34,978 nt of DNA from a virus, in the IMG/VR virus record IMGVR_UViG_3300025138_013608, positions 1-34,978 of that record. One strand, 5' to 3'. The position numbers and the translations under genes were made by a program. Within the stretch, counting starts at the first letter, position 1; the number at the start of each line of letters is the position of its first letter. This document shows, one piece after another, positions 22,218-31,437 of the stretch. The notes below the pieces were generated by a model, which worked only from the letters and a program-made list of their open reading frames with translations, did not search any database and had not been told where the DNA came from.

Positions 22218-23125
22218 TGGCTTTAGTGACCCCAGCACTTTTAACCGCATTGTTTACTGGTTTTAAAACCGAGTTTGAACAAGGTAAATCAGAAGCAGCA
22301 CCGCAATTTAATAAAATTGCCAGTGTAATTAAATCTACATCGGCCAGTAATACCTATGGCTGGTTGGGTAAGTTTCCAAGCCTGGCTAAATGGATTGGCG
22401 ATCGTAATATTCAAAGTATGAAATCGCAGGCGTACACCATTACCAACGACGATTACGAGTCAACGGTAGGCGTAGACCGCAACGACATTGAAGACGACAA
22501 CCTAGGCGTGTACTCACCTATTTTTAAAGAAATGGGTAACGCCGCAGCTATTCACCCAGACGAAATGATTTTCCCATTGCTGGCCGCTGGTTTTACAACC
22601 TTGTGCTACGACGGGCAAAACTATTTTGATGTTGATCATCCGGTTTATCCAAATGCCGACGGCACAGGTGTAGCGGTGTCGACTGCCAATATGGCCGAAG
22701 ATGTAGCCTACGAGGGCGAAGCCTGGTACGTACTCGATACCTCAAAAGCCCTTAAGCCGCTTATTTTTCAACAGCGCAAAACGCCTAACTTGCTGGCTAT
22801 GACAAAAATGGACGACGAAGCCGTATTCACTCGCAAAGAATACCGTTACGGCGTTGATTGCCGCGATGCCGCAGGCTTTGGTTTTTGGCAACTTGCCTTT
22901 GCTAACAAACGTGCATTAACGCCAGATAACTTATGGGAAAGCATCGAAAAAATGCGCAGCTTTAAAGCCGACGGTGGCCGTAAGTTGGGTATTAAGCCAA
23001 CCATGTTAGTTGTTCCTGCAAGCATGGAAAAGCTAGCCACTCGCATGTTAGAGCGTGAAATGGAATCAAACAGCTCAAACGAACTTAAAGGCCGCGTAGA
23101 GCTATTAGTAGCTGACTACCTTTAA
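22217..23125 (+). CDS. T: Major capsid protein (Mu gpT)
   Basis: This 302-residue protein matches the Mu-like gpT family. Landmarks are LLTALFTGFKTEFEQGKSEA at the N-terminus, WIGDRNIQSMKSQAYTITNDDYESTVGVDRNDIEDD (about 60-95), LCYDGQNYFDVDHP and LVVPASMEKLATRML. It forms the HK97-fold icosahedral shell. AGGAG at 22205-22209 gives efficient initiation. The gene is followed by a perfect 16-bp palindrome, perhaps to set the high capsid message level relative to downstream genes. Confidence 0.95.
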   Translation: MALVTPALLTALFTGFKTEFEQGKSEAAPQFNKIASVIKSTSASNTYGWLGKFPSLAKWIGDRNIQSMKSQAYTITNDDYESTVGVDRNDIEDDNLGVYSPIFKEMGNAAAIHPDEMIFPLLAAGFTTLCYDGQNYFDVDHPVYPNADGTGVAVSTANMAEDVAYEGEAWYVLDTSKALKPLIFQQRKTPNLLAMTKMDDEAVFTRKEYRYGVDCRDAAGFGFWQLAFANKRALTPDNLWESIEKMRSFKADGGRKLGIKPTMLVVPASMEKLATRMLEREMESNSSNELKGRVELLVADYL

Positions 23126-23137
23126 CCACACATAAAA

Positions 23138-23166
23138 CCCTATTAAGCACGGGGCTTTAAAGCCCC
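23138..23166 (+). terminator. Hairpin after the capsid gene
   Basis: GGGGCTTTAAAGCCCC (23151-23166) is a perfect palindrome flanked by CAC/CACG. It is preceded by CCCTATTAAGC (23138-23148), which recurs after the tail-tube gene. There is no U-tract, so it is better read as a 3'-end stabiliser or partial terminator than a full stop. Confidence 0.55.
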
Positions 23167-23193
23167 ACGCTTTAAACCAGGAGTAATAATGAA

Positions 23194-23694
23194 ATGGCTA
23201 AAAATCTTAAGCTTACTGCCCTTGCGGCTATCATTGTCCATTGCACGCAGCCTACGGGCTACCGTCGTGGCGGCATTAGTCTCACCAGCGGAAAGCAAAC
23301 ATTACCCGCAGATCAGCTTACTCAAAAGCAGCTTGAAGCAATTGAAAATGATCCACGCTTATCGGTGCAAGCTGTACCGCTCGATGCGAGTACTGCGCAG
23401 AACCCACAGCTGGACGCAAATAACGTGGGTGCAGATTTAGACCAAAAAACCGAGCTATACCAGCTTGTTGATTACACCCAAGCCCCACAAGAGCTACAAC
23501 CTATAATCGCGCTTATTATCGGTGCGCAAATGACCGAAAAGCCTAAGTGTGAACAAGTCACTTTTGAAGCACCAGGCGAAACCGAGGGCGAAGTGATTAG
23601 CGTTAAAGTATCAGCACAAGATCGTGATGCTGCATGGCAATGGTTGCTTGGTGCAGACGCCGAAGCTAAAGCCAAAGCAGGCGAGGGCGAGTAA
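23194..23694 (+). CDS. Mu gp35-like protein (FluMu N-terminal domain)
   Basis: The protein has 166 residues. YRRGGISLTSGKQTLPADQ and LTQKQLEAIENDPRLSV (about 23-58) fit the small FluMu N-terminal domain found in Mu gp35/HI1506 proteins, probably a head decoration or connector role. The C-terminal half is acidic with an alanine-rich tail. The ATG at 23194 follows AGGAG (23179-23183). Another ATG five bases earlier is in a different frame and leads only to a shadow ORF. Confidence 0.82.
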   Translation: MAKNLKLTALAAIIVHCTQPTGYRRGGISLTSGKQTLPADQLTQKQLEAIENDPRLSVQAVPLDASTAQNPQLDANNVGADLDQKTELYQLVDYTQAPQELQPIIALIIGAQMTEKPKCEQVTFEAPGETEGEVISVKVSAQDRDAAWQWLLGADAEAKAKAGEGE

Positions 23695-24123
23695 ATGGCC
23701 TACGCAACAATAGCCGCAATGCAAAAGCGCTTTGGTGAGCGCGAGCTTATTTATTTAAGTGAACGCGACGACGCCCCCGCTGATGTAATTAATACCGCAG
23801 TTATTGAGCAGGCCATTACCGATGCAAGCGACATGATTAACGGCTATTTAGCTGGGCGTTATGAATTGCCGCTTGTAACGGTGCCTAACCTACTTGAGCA
23901 ATTTTGTTGTGATATTGCCCGTTATAAATTAGGCACAAACGACACCCCAGAGCACATAGAAACGCGCTACAAGGAAGCAGTAAAGTTTTTAACCTCAGTG
24001 GCTAAAGGAGAACTAAGCATTGGGGTTAACGCACTAGGCGAAGACGCAAAAGTGCAAGACACCGCCACCATACAAAGCGCAGGTACTGTGTTTTCACGTG
24101 AAAAGTCAAAGGGGTTTATTTAA
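23695..24123 (+). CDS. Head-tail connector protein, DUF1320 (Mu gp36)
   Basis: This 142-residue protein opens MAYATIAAMQKRFGERELIYL, as DUF1320/gp36 proteins do. It continues with helical segments VIEQAITDASDMINGYLAGRYELPL and LEQFCCDIARYKL (about 42-85). It is a small helical connector of the gp6-like type, placed between capsid and tail genes. The start directly follows the previous stop, and its own stop overlaps the next ATG by one base. Confidence 0.9.
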   Translation: MAYATIAAMQKRFGERELIYLSERDDAPADVINTAVIEQAITDASDMINGYLAGRYELPLVTVPNLLEQFCCDIARYKLGTNDTPEHIETRYKEAVKFLTSVAKGELSIGVNALGEDAKVQDTATIQSAGTVFSREKSKGFI

Positions 24124-24542
24124 TGTTTGAAATTACTACCGACTATTTTGCCGCTCAAAACCCACTTAAACAGGCGCTTGAACAAGTACCAGGCATTAAG
24201 CGTGTTTACCTAAGCGACGAGCTAGCCAACGTAAAAGAAGACGTCCAAACAACCCCCAGCATTCACCTTATGTACTACGGCGATAACTTACCAGAGAGTA
24301 AAAACGCCGGCCATTTAATGCAGCTAACCCAAACATGGATTGTTGTACTGGTAGTACGTAAGCAAGACACAAACGCAGGTGAGCACATAACTAACATTAT
24401 TCGCGCTATGGCGGGCAAAGTGCTTAACGGCACGGGGCCATGGCTTAGAGTAAACACCCCAGCTAAACCCCAATTCACCAAAGGCCATGCGTATTACCCG
24501 CTGGCTTTTACTTGTCAAATGAGACTTAAAGGAGCGCTTTAA
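24123..24542 (+). CDS. Mu gp37-like protein, probable tail terminator
   Basis: The protein has 139 residues. The alternating beta and helix pattern with SIHLMYYGDNLPES, WIVVLVVRKQDTNAG and YYPLAFTCQMRL fits the DUF1834/Gp37 group that closes the tail tube at the head-proximal end. It sits between the gp36-like connector and the tail tube gene, the standard place for a terminator. The name is based on family resemblance plus position. Confidence 0.78.
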   Translation: MFEITTDYFAAQNPLKQALEQVPGIKRVYLSDELANVKEDVQTTPSIHLMYYGDNLPESKNAGHLMQLTQTWIVVLVVRKQDTNAGEHITNIIRAMAGKVLNGTGPWLRVNTPAKPQFTKGHAYYPLAFTCQMRLKGAL

Positions 24543-24543
24543 T

Positions 24544-25296
24544 ATGAGCGACGGTATTTTACTAGCGGGCAACATTTTTGTAGACCGCTTAAATGAGCAA
24601 GGCATAAGCACCGGCCAAATTTTTGGCCCAATTAACACCACAAAGCTAGGCATTAAAGCCGAAGCCGATTCGGTTGTACGTACATCAAATAAAAAAGCCA
24701 CTAAGGGGCAAACACTTGATGACGTAAAAATAAGCAAGCCAACCGTTATTACATGGGAGTTTGACGACCAGCCAGCCGAAATGATCGCACTTGCGCTTAT
24801 GGGTGATGTGGCCGCAATTAACGACGCAGCCGGAACATTAACCGACGAAGCCGTAACCATGCCTGCTAACCAATCATGGGTTTCAGTACCAGGGCAAAAC
24901 TTTACAAACGATGTAGTAGTAAAACAAGCCACCGAAACCTTAGTTGCGGGTGTTGATTACGAGTTTAACTTTGCGCTAGGCATGATACGCGCCATTAAAG
25001 GCGGTGCATTAGATGCTGGTGGCAGTATTACTATTAACGGTACTTACAACGCCCGCACTGGTAAACGCATTAACGGTGCAACAGTAAGCCAAACGCGCTT
25101 ACGTATTTTTGGCGAGGGCACAAACCTAGCCAATGGTAAGCAAGTTAACTTTGAAATTTACGACACCTCAATGATGCCAACCTCTGAGCTTGACTTAGCA
25201 AGCAGTGAGTTTGTAACCGCTGCGCTTGAGGGCACAGCTAAGCTGGTAGCAAACAAAAATGAGCCGTACTACATTGACGAGCTAGACGCTTCATAA
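24544..25296 (+). CDS. Major tail (tube) protein
   Basis: This 250-residue, beta-rich protein lies after the tail terminator and before the tape measure. LGIKAEADSVVRTSNKKATKGQTLDDVKISKPT and ITWEFDDQPAEMIALALMGDVAA are typical of siphovirus tail tube proteins of B3/D3112-like transposable phages. No sheath gene accompanies it, so the tail is expected to be non-contractile. An AAAGGAG ribosome site precedes the ATG. A hairpin follows the stop, like that after the capsid gene. Confidence 0.82.
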   Translation: MSDGILLAGNIFVDRLNEQGISTGQIFGPINTTKLGIKAEADSVVRTSNKKATKGQTLDDVKISKPTVITWEFDDQPAEMIALALMGDVAAINDAAGTLTDEAVTMPANQSWVSVPGQNFTNDVVVKQATETLVAGVDYEFNFALGMIRAIKGGALDAGGSITINGTYNARTGKRINGATVSQTRLRIFGEGTNLANGKQVNFEIYDTSMMPTSELDLASSEFVTAALEGTAKLVANKNEPYYIDELDAS

Positions 25297-25297
25297 G

Positions 25298-25340
25298 CCC
25301 TATTAAGCGTATTTATAAAGGGGCATTGTTTGCCCCTTTA
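25298..25340 (+). terminator. Hairpin after the tail tube gene
   Basis: AAAGGGGCA (25317-25325) pairs with TGCCCCTTT (25331-25339) around TTGTT, with one further T-A pair outside. It is preceded by CCCTATTAAGC at 25298-25308, identical to the stretch after the capsid gene. It probably reduces read-through into the tape measure or stabilises tail tube mRNA. Confidence 0.65.
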
Positions 25341-25346
25341 TCCCCA

Positions 25347-25364
25347 TTTAAACCTTGTTTAAAC
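25347..25364. repeat. TTTAAAC dyad, copy 2
   Basis: TTTAAAC and GTTTAAA arms around CTT, followed by C, 13 bases upstream of the tape measure ATG. Matches the copy at 20866-20883 at 17 of 18 positions. Confidence 0.5.
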
Positions 25365-25376
25365 TGAGTTAACACC

Positions 25377-28300
25377 ATGGCAGATAAAACCTTAGAATTA
25401 GCCCTGCGCATAGTTGCTGAGGCCACAGGCAAGCAAAATATTGAGCAACTGGTAACAGAGCTTAAAAATATTGAGCAAAGCGCCGATGCTGCTAATCCTG
25501 CCGCTGATAAGCTCAATGAGTCGTTAAACCAAACCGATACAAGTGCAAAACAAACCAGCCAAACAGCGGGTAAACTTGCCAACGAATTAGACGGATTAGC
25601 TAACCAAGCTGATCTAATACGTGCGTTTGAGCAGTCAAAGCAAAAATTAGAACAACAAGAAATTGCCACCGCAGCAGCTGCACGCGCATTAGAACAATTA
25701 CAAACCGAAGCCAAAAACACCGATAAGCCATTTGTGCAACTTGCGCGCTCACTCGACGCCGCAGAAAAAGACCTAACACAAATGCGCACCGAGCTTACCC
25801 AGCAAACAAGTAAGCACACCGCACTACAAAATGCCCTTAAAAAGTCAGACGTAAACACGAATAACTTACGTGCCGCAAAGCGCGATTTAGCAGCTCAGTT
25901 TGATAAAACAGGCCGCTCAGTCGATAAGTTTAGCAATGAGCTACGCCAAGGCACTACAGCGCAACGTGCCCAAGCACAAAGCCTAGACGGTGTAATAGGC
26001 AAAGTTACCGCATTGGCCGCCGCGTATGTTGGCCTTGATCGAGTAGCCCAAGCAGTAAGCCAAGTATTTAGCACCGGTGATAAGTTTGAAAAGCTAGGCG
26101 TACAAATGCAGGGGCTTATGGGCAGCATTGCCGCAGGTGATAAAGCCACTGCATGGGTAAAAGACTTTACGTTAAAAACCCCGTTACAAATGGACGAAGT
26201 AAGCCAGGCGTTTGTAAAACTTAAAGCGTTTGGCCTTGATCCAATGGATGGCACCTTGCAGTCTATTACCGACCAAGCATTAAAGCTGGGCGGTGGGTTC
26301 CAAGAGGTGCAAGGTGTAAGCCTGGCATTAGGCCAAGCATGGGCAAAACAAAAATTACAAGGCGAGGAAATACTTCAGCTGGTTGAACGTGGTATACCCG
26401 TATGGGATTTACTGCAAAAATCAACCGGCAAAAACGTACAAGAGTTACAGCAATTATCTACAGCAGGTAAGTTAGGCCGCGATGTAATTAAAGGCTTAAT
26501 TGATGAAATGGGGCGTAGTAGCGTTGGTTCAGCAGCTGCGCAAATGGCGTTATTTAGTGGGCAGGTATCTAACGCTAAAGACAACATGGCCCAGTTTTAT
26601 AACCTTATAGCGCAAAGTGGCGCTATGGAGTGGTTAAAAGGGCAAATAACCGCCCTTAATACCGAATTTGCAGCCATGGCGAAAGATGGCCGTTTAAAAG
26701 AATGGGCGCAGCAAATTAGTGACGCCATCGTAAGCACGGGTAAAGCAATACAAAACACCGTTACTACCATGTACGAATACCGCGAAGAAATAGCCACCGT
26801 AGCCAAAGTATGGTTAGCCCTTAAAGTAGGTACCTATTTTAGTAGTGTGATCAGCGGCGCTACTACGGCCATTGCATCGCTAAGAACCTACCAAGCAGCT
26901 ATAGGCGCTACCACCGTAGCCACTAATGCCGCAGGCATTGCAGCGGGTAAGTGGGGCATGGCCTTAAAAGCCGTGGGCAAAGCCGGCTTATACACCTGGT
27001 TAATTACCGAGTTAATAGACGTAGGTTTACTATACAAAGACCTGCTAGTAGCAGAAGAAGCGCTGCGCAAATCTAAGCAGCAATCAGCCCAACAAGCCCA
27101 GTTACTTGCTGACGAGCTAAAGTATTTATCTAATTCTACTGGTTTAGTTATTACCAACATGACCGAGTTAGACGCGCTAATAGAAGCCGGCACACTTATT
27201 TGGGATGAGGCAAACCAGCAGTATATAAATGTTGAGTACCAGCAACAAAAGCTAGCCGAGGCCACCGCTAAAACCCTAGAAGCTGAAAAGCAGCGCCAGG
27301 CGTTTTTAAGCTTATCGCTACCCGAAGCCCTTAAAACCATAGCGTCATTAGAGCAACAAGCAACAGCCATGGACGGTGTAACCGTTGGGGTTGATGGCTT
27401 TATTCAAAGCATTGAGTCTGCCCGTGTGGCAATACAAGGCGCGGGTGAGCAGTACCAAGGCCAGTTGGCTATTTTAGATGCCCTACAAATTAAATTCGAA
27501 GAGCACGGCGCAATGCTTGAGCGCCAAAAGGTATTTGCTGGCGATGTTGAAAAAGCCTACAAAGAGCTTGGTTTAACCTCAACCAAAGCCCTAGACGATA
27601 CAGCTAATAAGCTGCGCGCTGCTTACGAGCTAATGCAGCAATCCGAGCAGCCGTTAGGCATACAACGCCAGGCATATTTAAAATGGGCAGAGGCTGCTAT
27701 AGCTGCCGCAGATGCAACAGATAAAACTATACCCGCGAGCATTCAAGCCGCAGCAGCTGCATTGGGCCTAACTAAAGAGCTAGATAAGCTCATTGAAAAA
27801 GCTAATGCCCTTAAGCCTGTTACTGACACAAACAGCGACGCGGTTAATCGCTTTGCCCGTGAGCTTGATCAAACCCGTGCGGCAATCATTACTAATCAGC
27901 AAGTAATGGCAAGCAGCACGGCCACCGCAGAACAAAAAGCCCAAGCCCAAGCCGCGCTTACTATTCAGCAGCAACGCTTAACCGACCAAACCACCGACTT
28001 AAACCGTGTTCAGCAGTTAGAACTGGCAAGCCTAGGACAATTACAAAGAGAGCACAGCCGGCTAACAGATGAATTAGCCCGCTTAAACGATCGTTACTCA
28101 GCAGGTACGTTAACAGCCCAAGAATACAACTATCAAAAAGAGCGTTTGGGCGATGTATTAGCCGTTGTAAATAACTTATTGGGCGATTTTAAAGGCGCTC
28201 AAGATGCGGCCACAGCATCTACCCGCGCAGCTACGCAAGCCACTAACGACCAAGTAAAAGCTAACGAATTTGCAACTAAAAGCCTACGTGAGCAGCGCGA

Positions 28301-28952
28301 CGAGTTAGACCGTGTATCACGTTCAGCAAGCACAGCCGCTACTAGTGTAGGGCGTTATAACTCAGAACAGCGAGCCAGTGTAAGCGATGTTGTAGACTAC
28401 CAAGAAAAAAACGGCACAGGCGCATACGACCTAGACACCAAGGCCATACGTGACGAAAAAGCGAAACGTGCTAATGAGGGTTTTTCTAATAGCCAGTTTG
28501 GTAAATTTAGCAGCCAAATAGATAACGCCAGCACCAGCGCCGCCCTTAGCGATTTATACAATAAAATTAATAAGCAACTTACGTATTTAACACGTGAGCA
28601 AAAAAGCACATTAAATGCGGCCATTAACGCACAGCGAAACGCGCTAAAAGCGCAACAAACAGCTCAAAAAGCGGTGCAGCAATATGTACCACCAACGTAC
28701 AGCAGCACCCCAAGCTATTCGCCAGCGAGCAATAACACGCCTAGTTACAGTCCCTCTAACACTCAGTTAAACAGCCTTACTAACGCCGTTAACCAGCTTG
28801 TTGCGCTACTTAAAAAGCAGCAACCAAGTACGAGTAACGCTAAAACAGTGCGCTTAGAACTTGCTTTACCAGGTGGGCAAACAGCCAGTATTTTAGCCGA
28901 TTTTGAAGAGCAGTTTTTACAACGCCTAGAACAGTTGAGTAACACCCAATGA
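25377..28952 (+). CDS. Tail tape measure protein
   Basis: The 1191-residue length and repetitive helical, Gln/Ala-rich composition mark a tape measure. The N-terminal 200 residues are coiled coil. Residues about 225-420 (FEKLGVQMQGLMGSIAAGDK through VSLALGQAWAKQKLQGEE) are the conserved tape-measure N-terminal domain. Hydrophobic stretches follow near 470-500 and 520-550. The C-terminal part has long coiled coils and a Ser/Pro/Tyr/Asn-rich linker (about 1100-1125). It sets tail length and is ejected with DNA. The gp13-14 type chaperone genes usual before a tape measure are not seen in the 80-base gap. Confidence 0.95.
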   Translation: MADKTLELALRIVAEATGKQNIEQLVTELKNIEQSADAANPAADKLNESLNQTDTSAKQTSQTAGKLANELDGLANQADLIRAFEQSKQKLEQQEIATAAAARALEQLQTEAKNTDKPFVQLARSLDAAEKDLTQMRTELTQQTSKHTALQNALKKSDVNTNNLRAAKRDLAAQFDKTGRSVDKFSNELRQGTTAQRAQAQSLDGVIGKVTALAAAYVGLDRVAQAVSQVFSTGDKFEKLGVQMQGLMGSIAAGDKATAWVKDFTLKTPLQMDEVSQAFVKLKAFGLDPMDGTLQSITDQALKLGGGFQEVQGVSLALGQAWAKQKLQGEEILQLVERGIPVWDLLQKSTGKNVQELQQLSTAGKLGRDVIKGLIDEMGRSSVGSAAAQMALFSGQVSNAKDNMAQFYNLIAQSGAMEWLKGQITALNTEFAAMAKDGRLKEWAQQISDAIVSTGKAIQNTVTTMYEYREEIATVAKVWLALKVGTYFSSVISGATTAIASLRTYQAAIGATTVATNAAGIAAGKWGMALKAVGKAGLYTWLITELIDVGLLYKDLLVAEEALRKSKQQSAQQAQLLADELKYLSNSTGLVITNMTELDALIEAGTLIWDEANQQYINVEYQQQKLAEATAKTLEAEKQRQAFLSLSLPEALKTIASLEQQATAMDGVTVGVDGFIQSIESARVAIQGAGEQYQGQLAILDALQIKFEEHGAMLERQKVFAGDVEKAYKELGLTSTKALDDTANKLRAAYELMQQSEQPLGIQRQAYLKWAEAAIAAADATDKTIPASIQAAAAALGLTKELDKLIEKANALKPVTDTNSDAVNRFARELDQTRAAIITNQQVMASSTATAEQKAQAQAALTIQQQRLTDQTTDLNRVQQLELASLGQLQREHSRLTDELARLNDRYSAGTLTAQEYNYQKERLGDVLAVVNNLLGDFKGAQDAATASTRAATQATNDQVKANEFATKSLREQRDELDRVSRSASTAATSVGRYNSEQRASVSDVVDYQEKNGTGAYDLDTKAIRDEKAKRANEGFSNSQFGKFSSQIDNASTSAALSDLYNKINKQLTYLTREQKSTLNAAINAQRNALKAQQTAQKAVQQYVPPTYSSTPSYSPASNNTPSYSPSNTQLNSLTNAVNQLVALLKKQQPSTSNAKTVRLELALPGGQTASILADFEEQFLQRLEQLSNTQ

Positions 28953-29311
28953 TTATTATTAACGCACAGCAATTAGATAATTTCACATGGCTTGATGAAA
29001 TCGACTATATACCGGTTGCCGAGCAAGCAGAGCGCGCATTAAACGGCGCGCAGCACATAGAAAAAACCCTTATACCACTAGGCCGCCCAATTAATTTATA
29101 CAGCGATTTTGAACAGGCAAGCGTAGTTAATCCATTACTTGAGCATGCAAAAACCACGCTTGATGCCTTTGAAATAACTATACGCGGCACGGTATTTAAT
29201 GTTGTTTGGGACCACACCCAAAAAGCAGTAGAAGCCACGCCACATACCTACTTTTCAGACGCAGCACCAACCCATTACCAAAACGTAAACCTACGTTTAA
29301 AAACCGTTTAA
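28949..29311 (+). CDS. Tail protein downstream of the tape measure
   Basis: This 120-residue protein overlaps the tape measure stop by four bases (ATGA). Beta-type segments (INLYSDFEQASVVNPLLEH, FEITIRGTVFNVVWDH) suggest a tail-tip component. In B3/D3112-like phages a small protein occupies this position. No named domain is recognised, and the assignment to the distal tail rests on gene order. Confidence 0.7.
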   Translation: MIIINAQQLDNFTWLDEIDYIPVAEQAERALNGAQHIEKTLIPLGRPINLYSDFEQASVVNPLLEHAKTTLDAFEITIRGTVFNVVWDHTQKAVEATPHTYFSDAAPTHYQNVNLRLKTV

Positions 29312-29321
29312 AGGCCAAATA

Positions 29322-31433
29322 ATGCTTAGAACCGATTTAAAAATATTTAAACCACAGCGCATTGGTAACGAGCTATACGCTGGTGGCCACCGTACCAGCA
29401 ATGCAATAGTGAGCGGTAAACTTAACGATGTGTTTAGCTCAATTAGTGACATTGATCATGCGCGTTCATCGTTTGATTTAGTAAAGCTGTACCCAGCCCT
29501 TAGCACAGACGATGCAAGCCGCTTGCAAGATGCACATATATTCTTAAGTGACCAACCAGACGATGCACTTGTAAACGTACTGCTAGTAGAAGCACAAGAG
29601 CTAAAAGACACTGACACCGTAGCCGACATGCTGCCTTTACTTTCAGCAGAAACAACCAAATACCACGGCACGAGCTTATTAACCGCCCAAGTTGCTGCAC
29701 AAGGCCAATCGCTTACCGTTGAGTCTGTTAGCCGCTCGTTAACGCCAAGCATTAAAACTGTTAGCTCTAAAATTGGCCTGCGTCCTCAAGCCGATGAGTT
29801 AGCCATTTACAGAACTAAGCGACTTTTAAGCTATGGCAAAATATCAGAAGTAAATATTGAGGTGCCCGATTTACTCACTCAAAGCCCTAATTTTTATGCT
29901 GAATATCAGTATCAAGCCTACACAGGGCAGGGTTCAATTGGCGGGAATAGGCTAGTAACAATAACTAAAAAGCTTACTCAAGAAGAGTTAACCCGTGTGG
30001 GTAATTCAATATCAGCCACGCTTAACCCAGCTGTTACCAAAGACCAGTATTTTACGCTCTTTTATATGTCTACTCAGGACTTACGTTTTCACTCATTTAC
30101 GACTAGCCAAACTATTACGCTAGGCGCGGGTGAGCGTGTTTTAAAAGGCCATGTGCGCCTTAAAAAAGCCACCGAAGAAACCATATACACAGATGATGGT
30201 CAAGGGCGCTTTATTTCAGCCGGTTACGTATTTGCGACCATTAATTATGATACAGGCGTTATTACTGAAATTGACCCTGTAGACTACAGCGGCACAATTA
30301 CCGAAAACCTCGGCGCGATTATAGAAAAAGGTGATCGTACCATCAGCGCTAAACAATGGCAGTTACCCGACAGCAGCTTTGCGCGCGACTCGCTTTATAT
30401 CACTTACGAGAGTGCAACCGGCACTACGTTCTCAGCATCAAGCGATTTAAGCGGCAATATTACCGGCACTAATTGCACCGGCACAGTAAGCGAAACGGGC
30501 TATGTTGATATTGAGTTTAGCCAAGGGGTAAAGCCAGCATCTATTACTTACGACTACAACCAAGTGGAAGTAACCACTGTACCCTCACCACCAGGCGGCT
30601 TTGATACCTCAACGCTACCAAATAACGGTAATGTGCGTATTTTCCACGAATTTACACCGGTGAGTGTGCAAAATCGTTCACGGTCAAACGCTGCAACACT
30701 AACGAGCGGCCAAGTATTAAACGTATTGGCCGATGCCGACTTTATCGACATTGTAGATAGCACAGGCGCAAGCCTTTGGTCTGTAACCGATGATAACTAC
30801 AGCTACGATAGCGCCACAGGCGAGCTAACCATAAATGCTGGTATTAGCGCTTTTACAGCCCCTTACATAGTAACGGCTATTCAATCAGAGCTTGCATTGA
30901 TTGACGCAATACAAGGCAATCAAATAAGCCTACTAACACCCCTTAGCCGAGCTTATCCAGCTGGTGCAACACTTAGCGGCGTACAGGTTTTAGGTGACTT
31001 TCAAGCCCAAACAAAAGACGAGCGCACACTAGCTGCATGGCAAAATAACTTTGCTGATTTTGGCGCGGGTGCATCAAGTGCAATTAACACCACTCAATAC
31101 CCAATCGAGGTTACAAACATCGGTGTAATAGCCCAGCGCTGGGCAATCGTGTTTACCTCAACAACCGCTTATAACGTAATCGGTGAGTTTGTTGGCAACA
31201 TTTACAGCGGTGACATTTTAAACGACTGCACACCTATCAACAGCTTTGCAGGCGCACCGTATTTCATATTACGCAAAGCGGCATTTGGTGCCGGATTAAA
31301 CCCTGGTGAAGCGTTTTTGTTTGAAACCATCGCAGCAAGTAAACCAACTATGGTTACACGATCAGTATCACCCGGGCACTCTGAAATAGTGCGTGACAAT
31401 TCAACGTTAAGTTTTCGTGGAAATAAGGATTAA
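29322..31433 (+). CDS. Large distal tail protein (siphovirus Mu-like)
   Basis: This 703-residue protein is probably a structural component of the tail tip in B3/D3112-like phages, by size and position. The N-terminal 200 residues are mixed helix and strand. Residues about 200-560 are rich in Thr/Ser/Gly beta segments (YSGTITENLGAIIEKGDRTI, GTVSETGYVDIEF). The C-terminal 100 residues contain QRWAIVFTSTTAYNVIGEF and end with a probable receptor- or baseplate-facing region. There is no signal peptide or transmembrane helix. An AGG-containing leader after the previous stop serves initiation. The exact role (distal tail versus tail-associated lysozyme carrier) cannot be told. Confidence 0.72.
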   Translation: MLRTDLKIFKPQRIGNELYAGGHRTSNAIVSGKLNDVFSSISDIDHARSSFDLVKLYPALSTDDASRLQDAHIFLSDQPDDALVNVLLVEAQELKDTDTVADMLPLLSAETTKYHGTSLLTAQVAAQGQSLTVESVSRSLTPSIKTVSSKIGLRPQADELAIYRTKRLLSYGKISEVNIEVPDLLTQSPNFYAEYQYQAYTGQGSIGGNRLVTITKKLTQEELTRVGNSISATLNPAVTKDQYFTLFYMSTQDLRFHSFTTSQTITLGAGERVLKGHVRLKKATEETIYTDDGQGRFISAGYVFATINYDTGVITEIDPVDYSGTITENLGAIIEKGDRTISAKQWQLPDSSFARDSLYITYESATGTTFSASSDLSGNITGTNCTGTVSETGYVDIEFSQGVKPASITYDYNQVEVTTVPSPPGGFDTSTLPNNGNVRIFHEFTPVSVQNRSRSNAATLTSGQVLNVLADADFIDIVDSTGASLWSVTDDNYSYDSATGELTINAGISAFTAPYIVTAIQSELALIDAIQGNQISLLTPLSRAYPAGATLSGVQVLGDFQAQTKDERTLAAWQNNFADFGAGASSAINTTQYPIEVTNIGVIAQRWAIVFTSTTAYNVIGEFVGNIYSGDILNDCTPINSFAGAPYFILRKAAFGAGLNPGEAFLFETIAASKPTMVTRSVSPGHSEIVRDNSTLSFRGNKD

Positions 31434-31437
31434 AACA

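Noticed and set aside
23189-23440. ORF with signal-peptide-like start overlapping the gp35-like gene
   Set aside because: It shares the ribosome site but runs in another frame, and the gp35-like frame has clear family features and better length.
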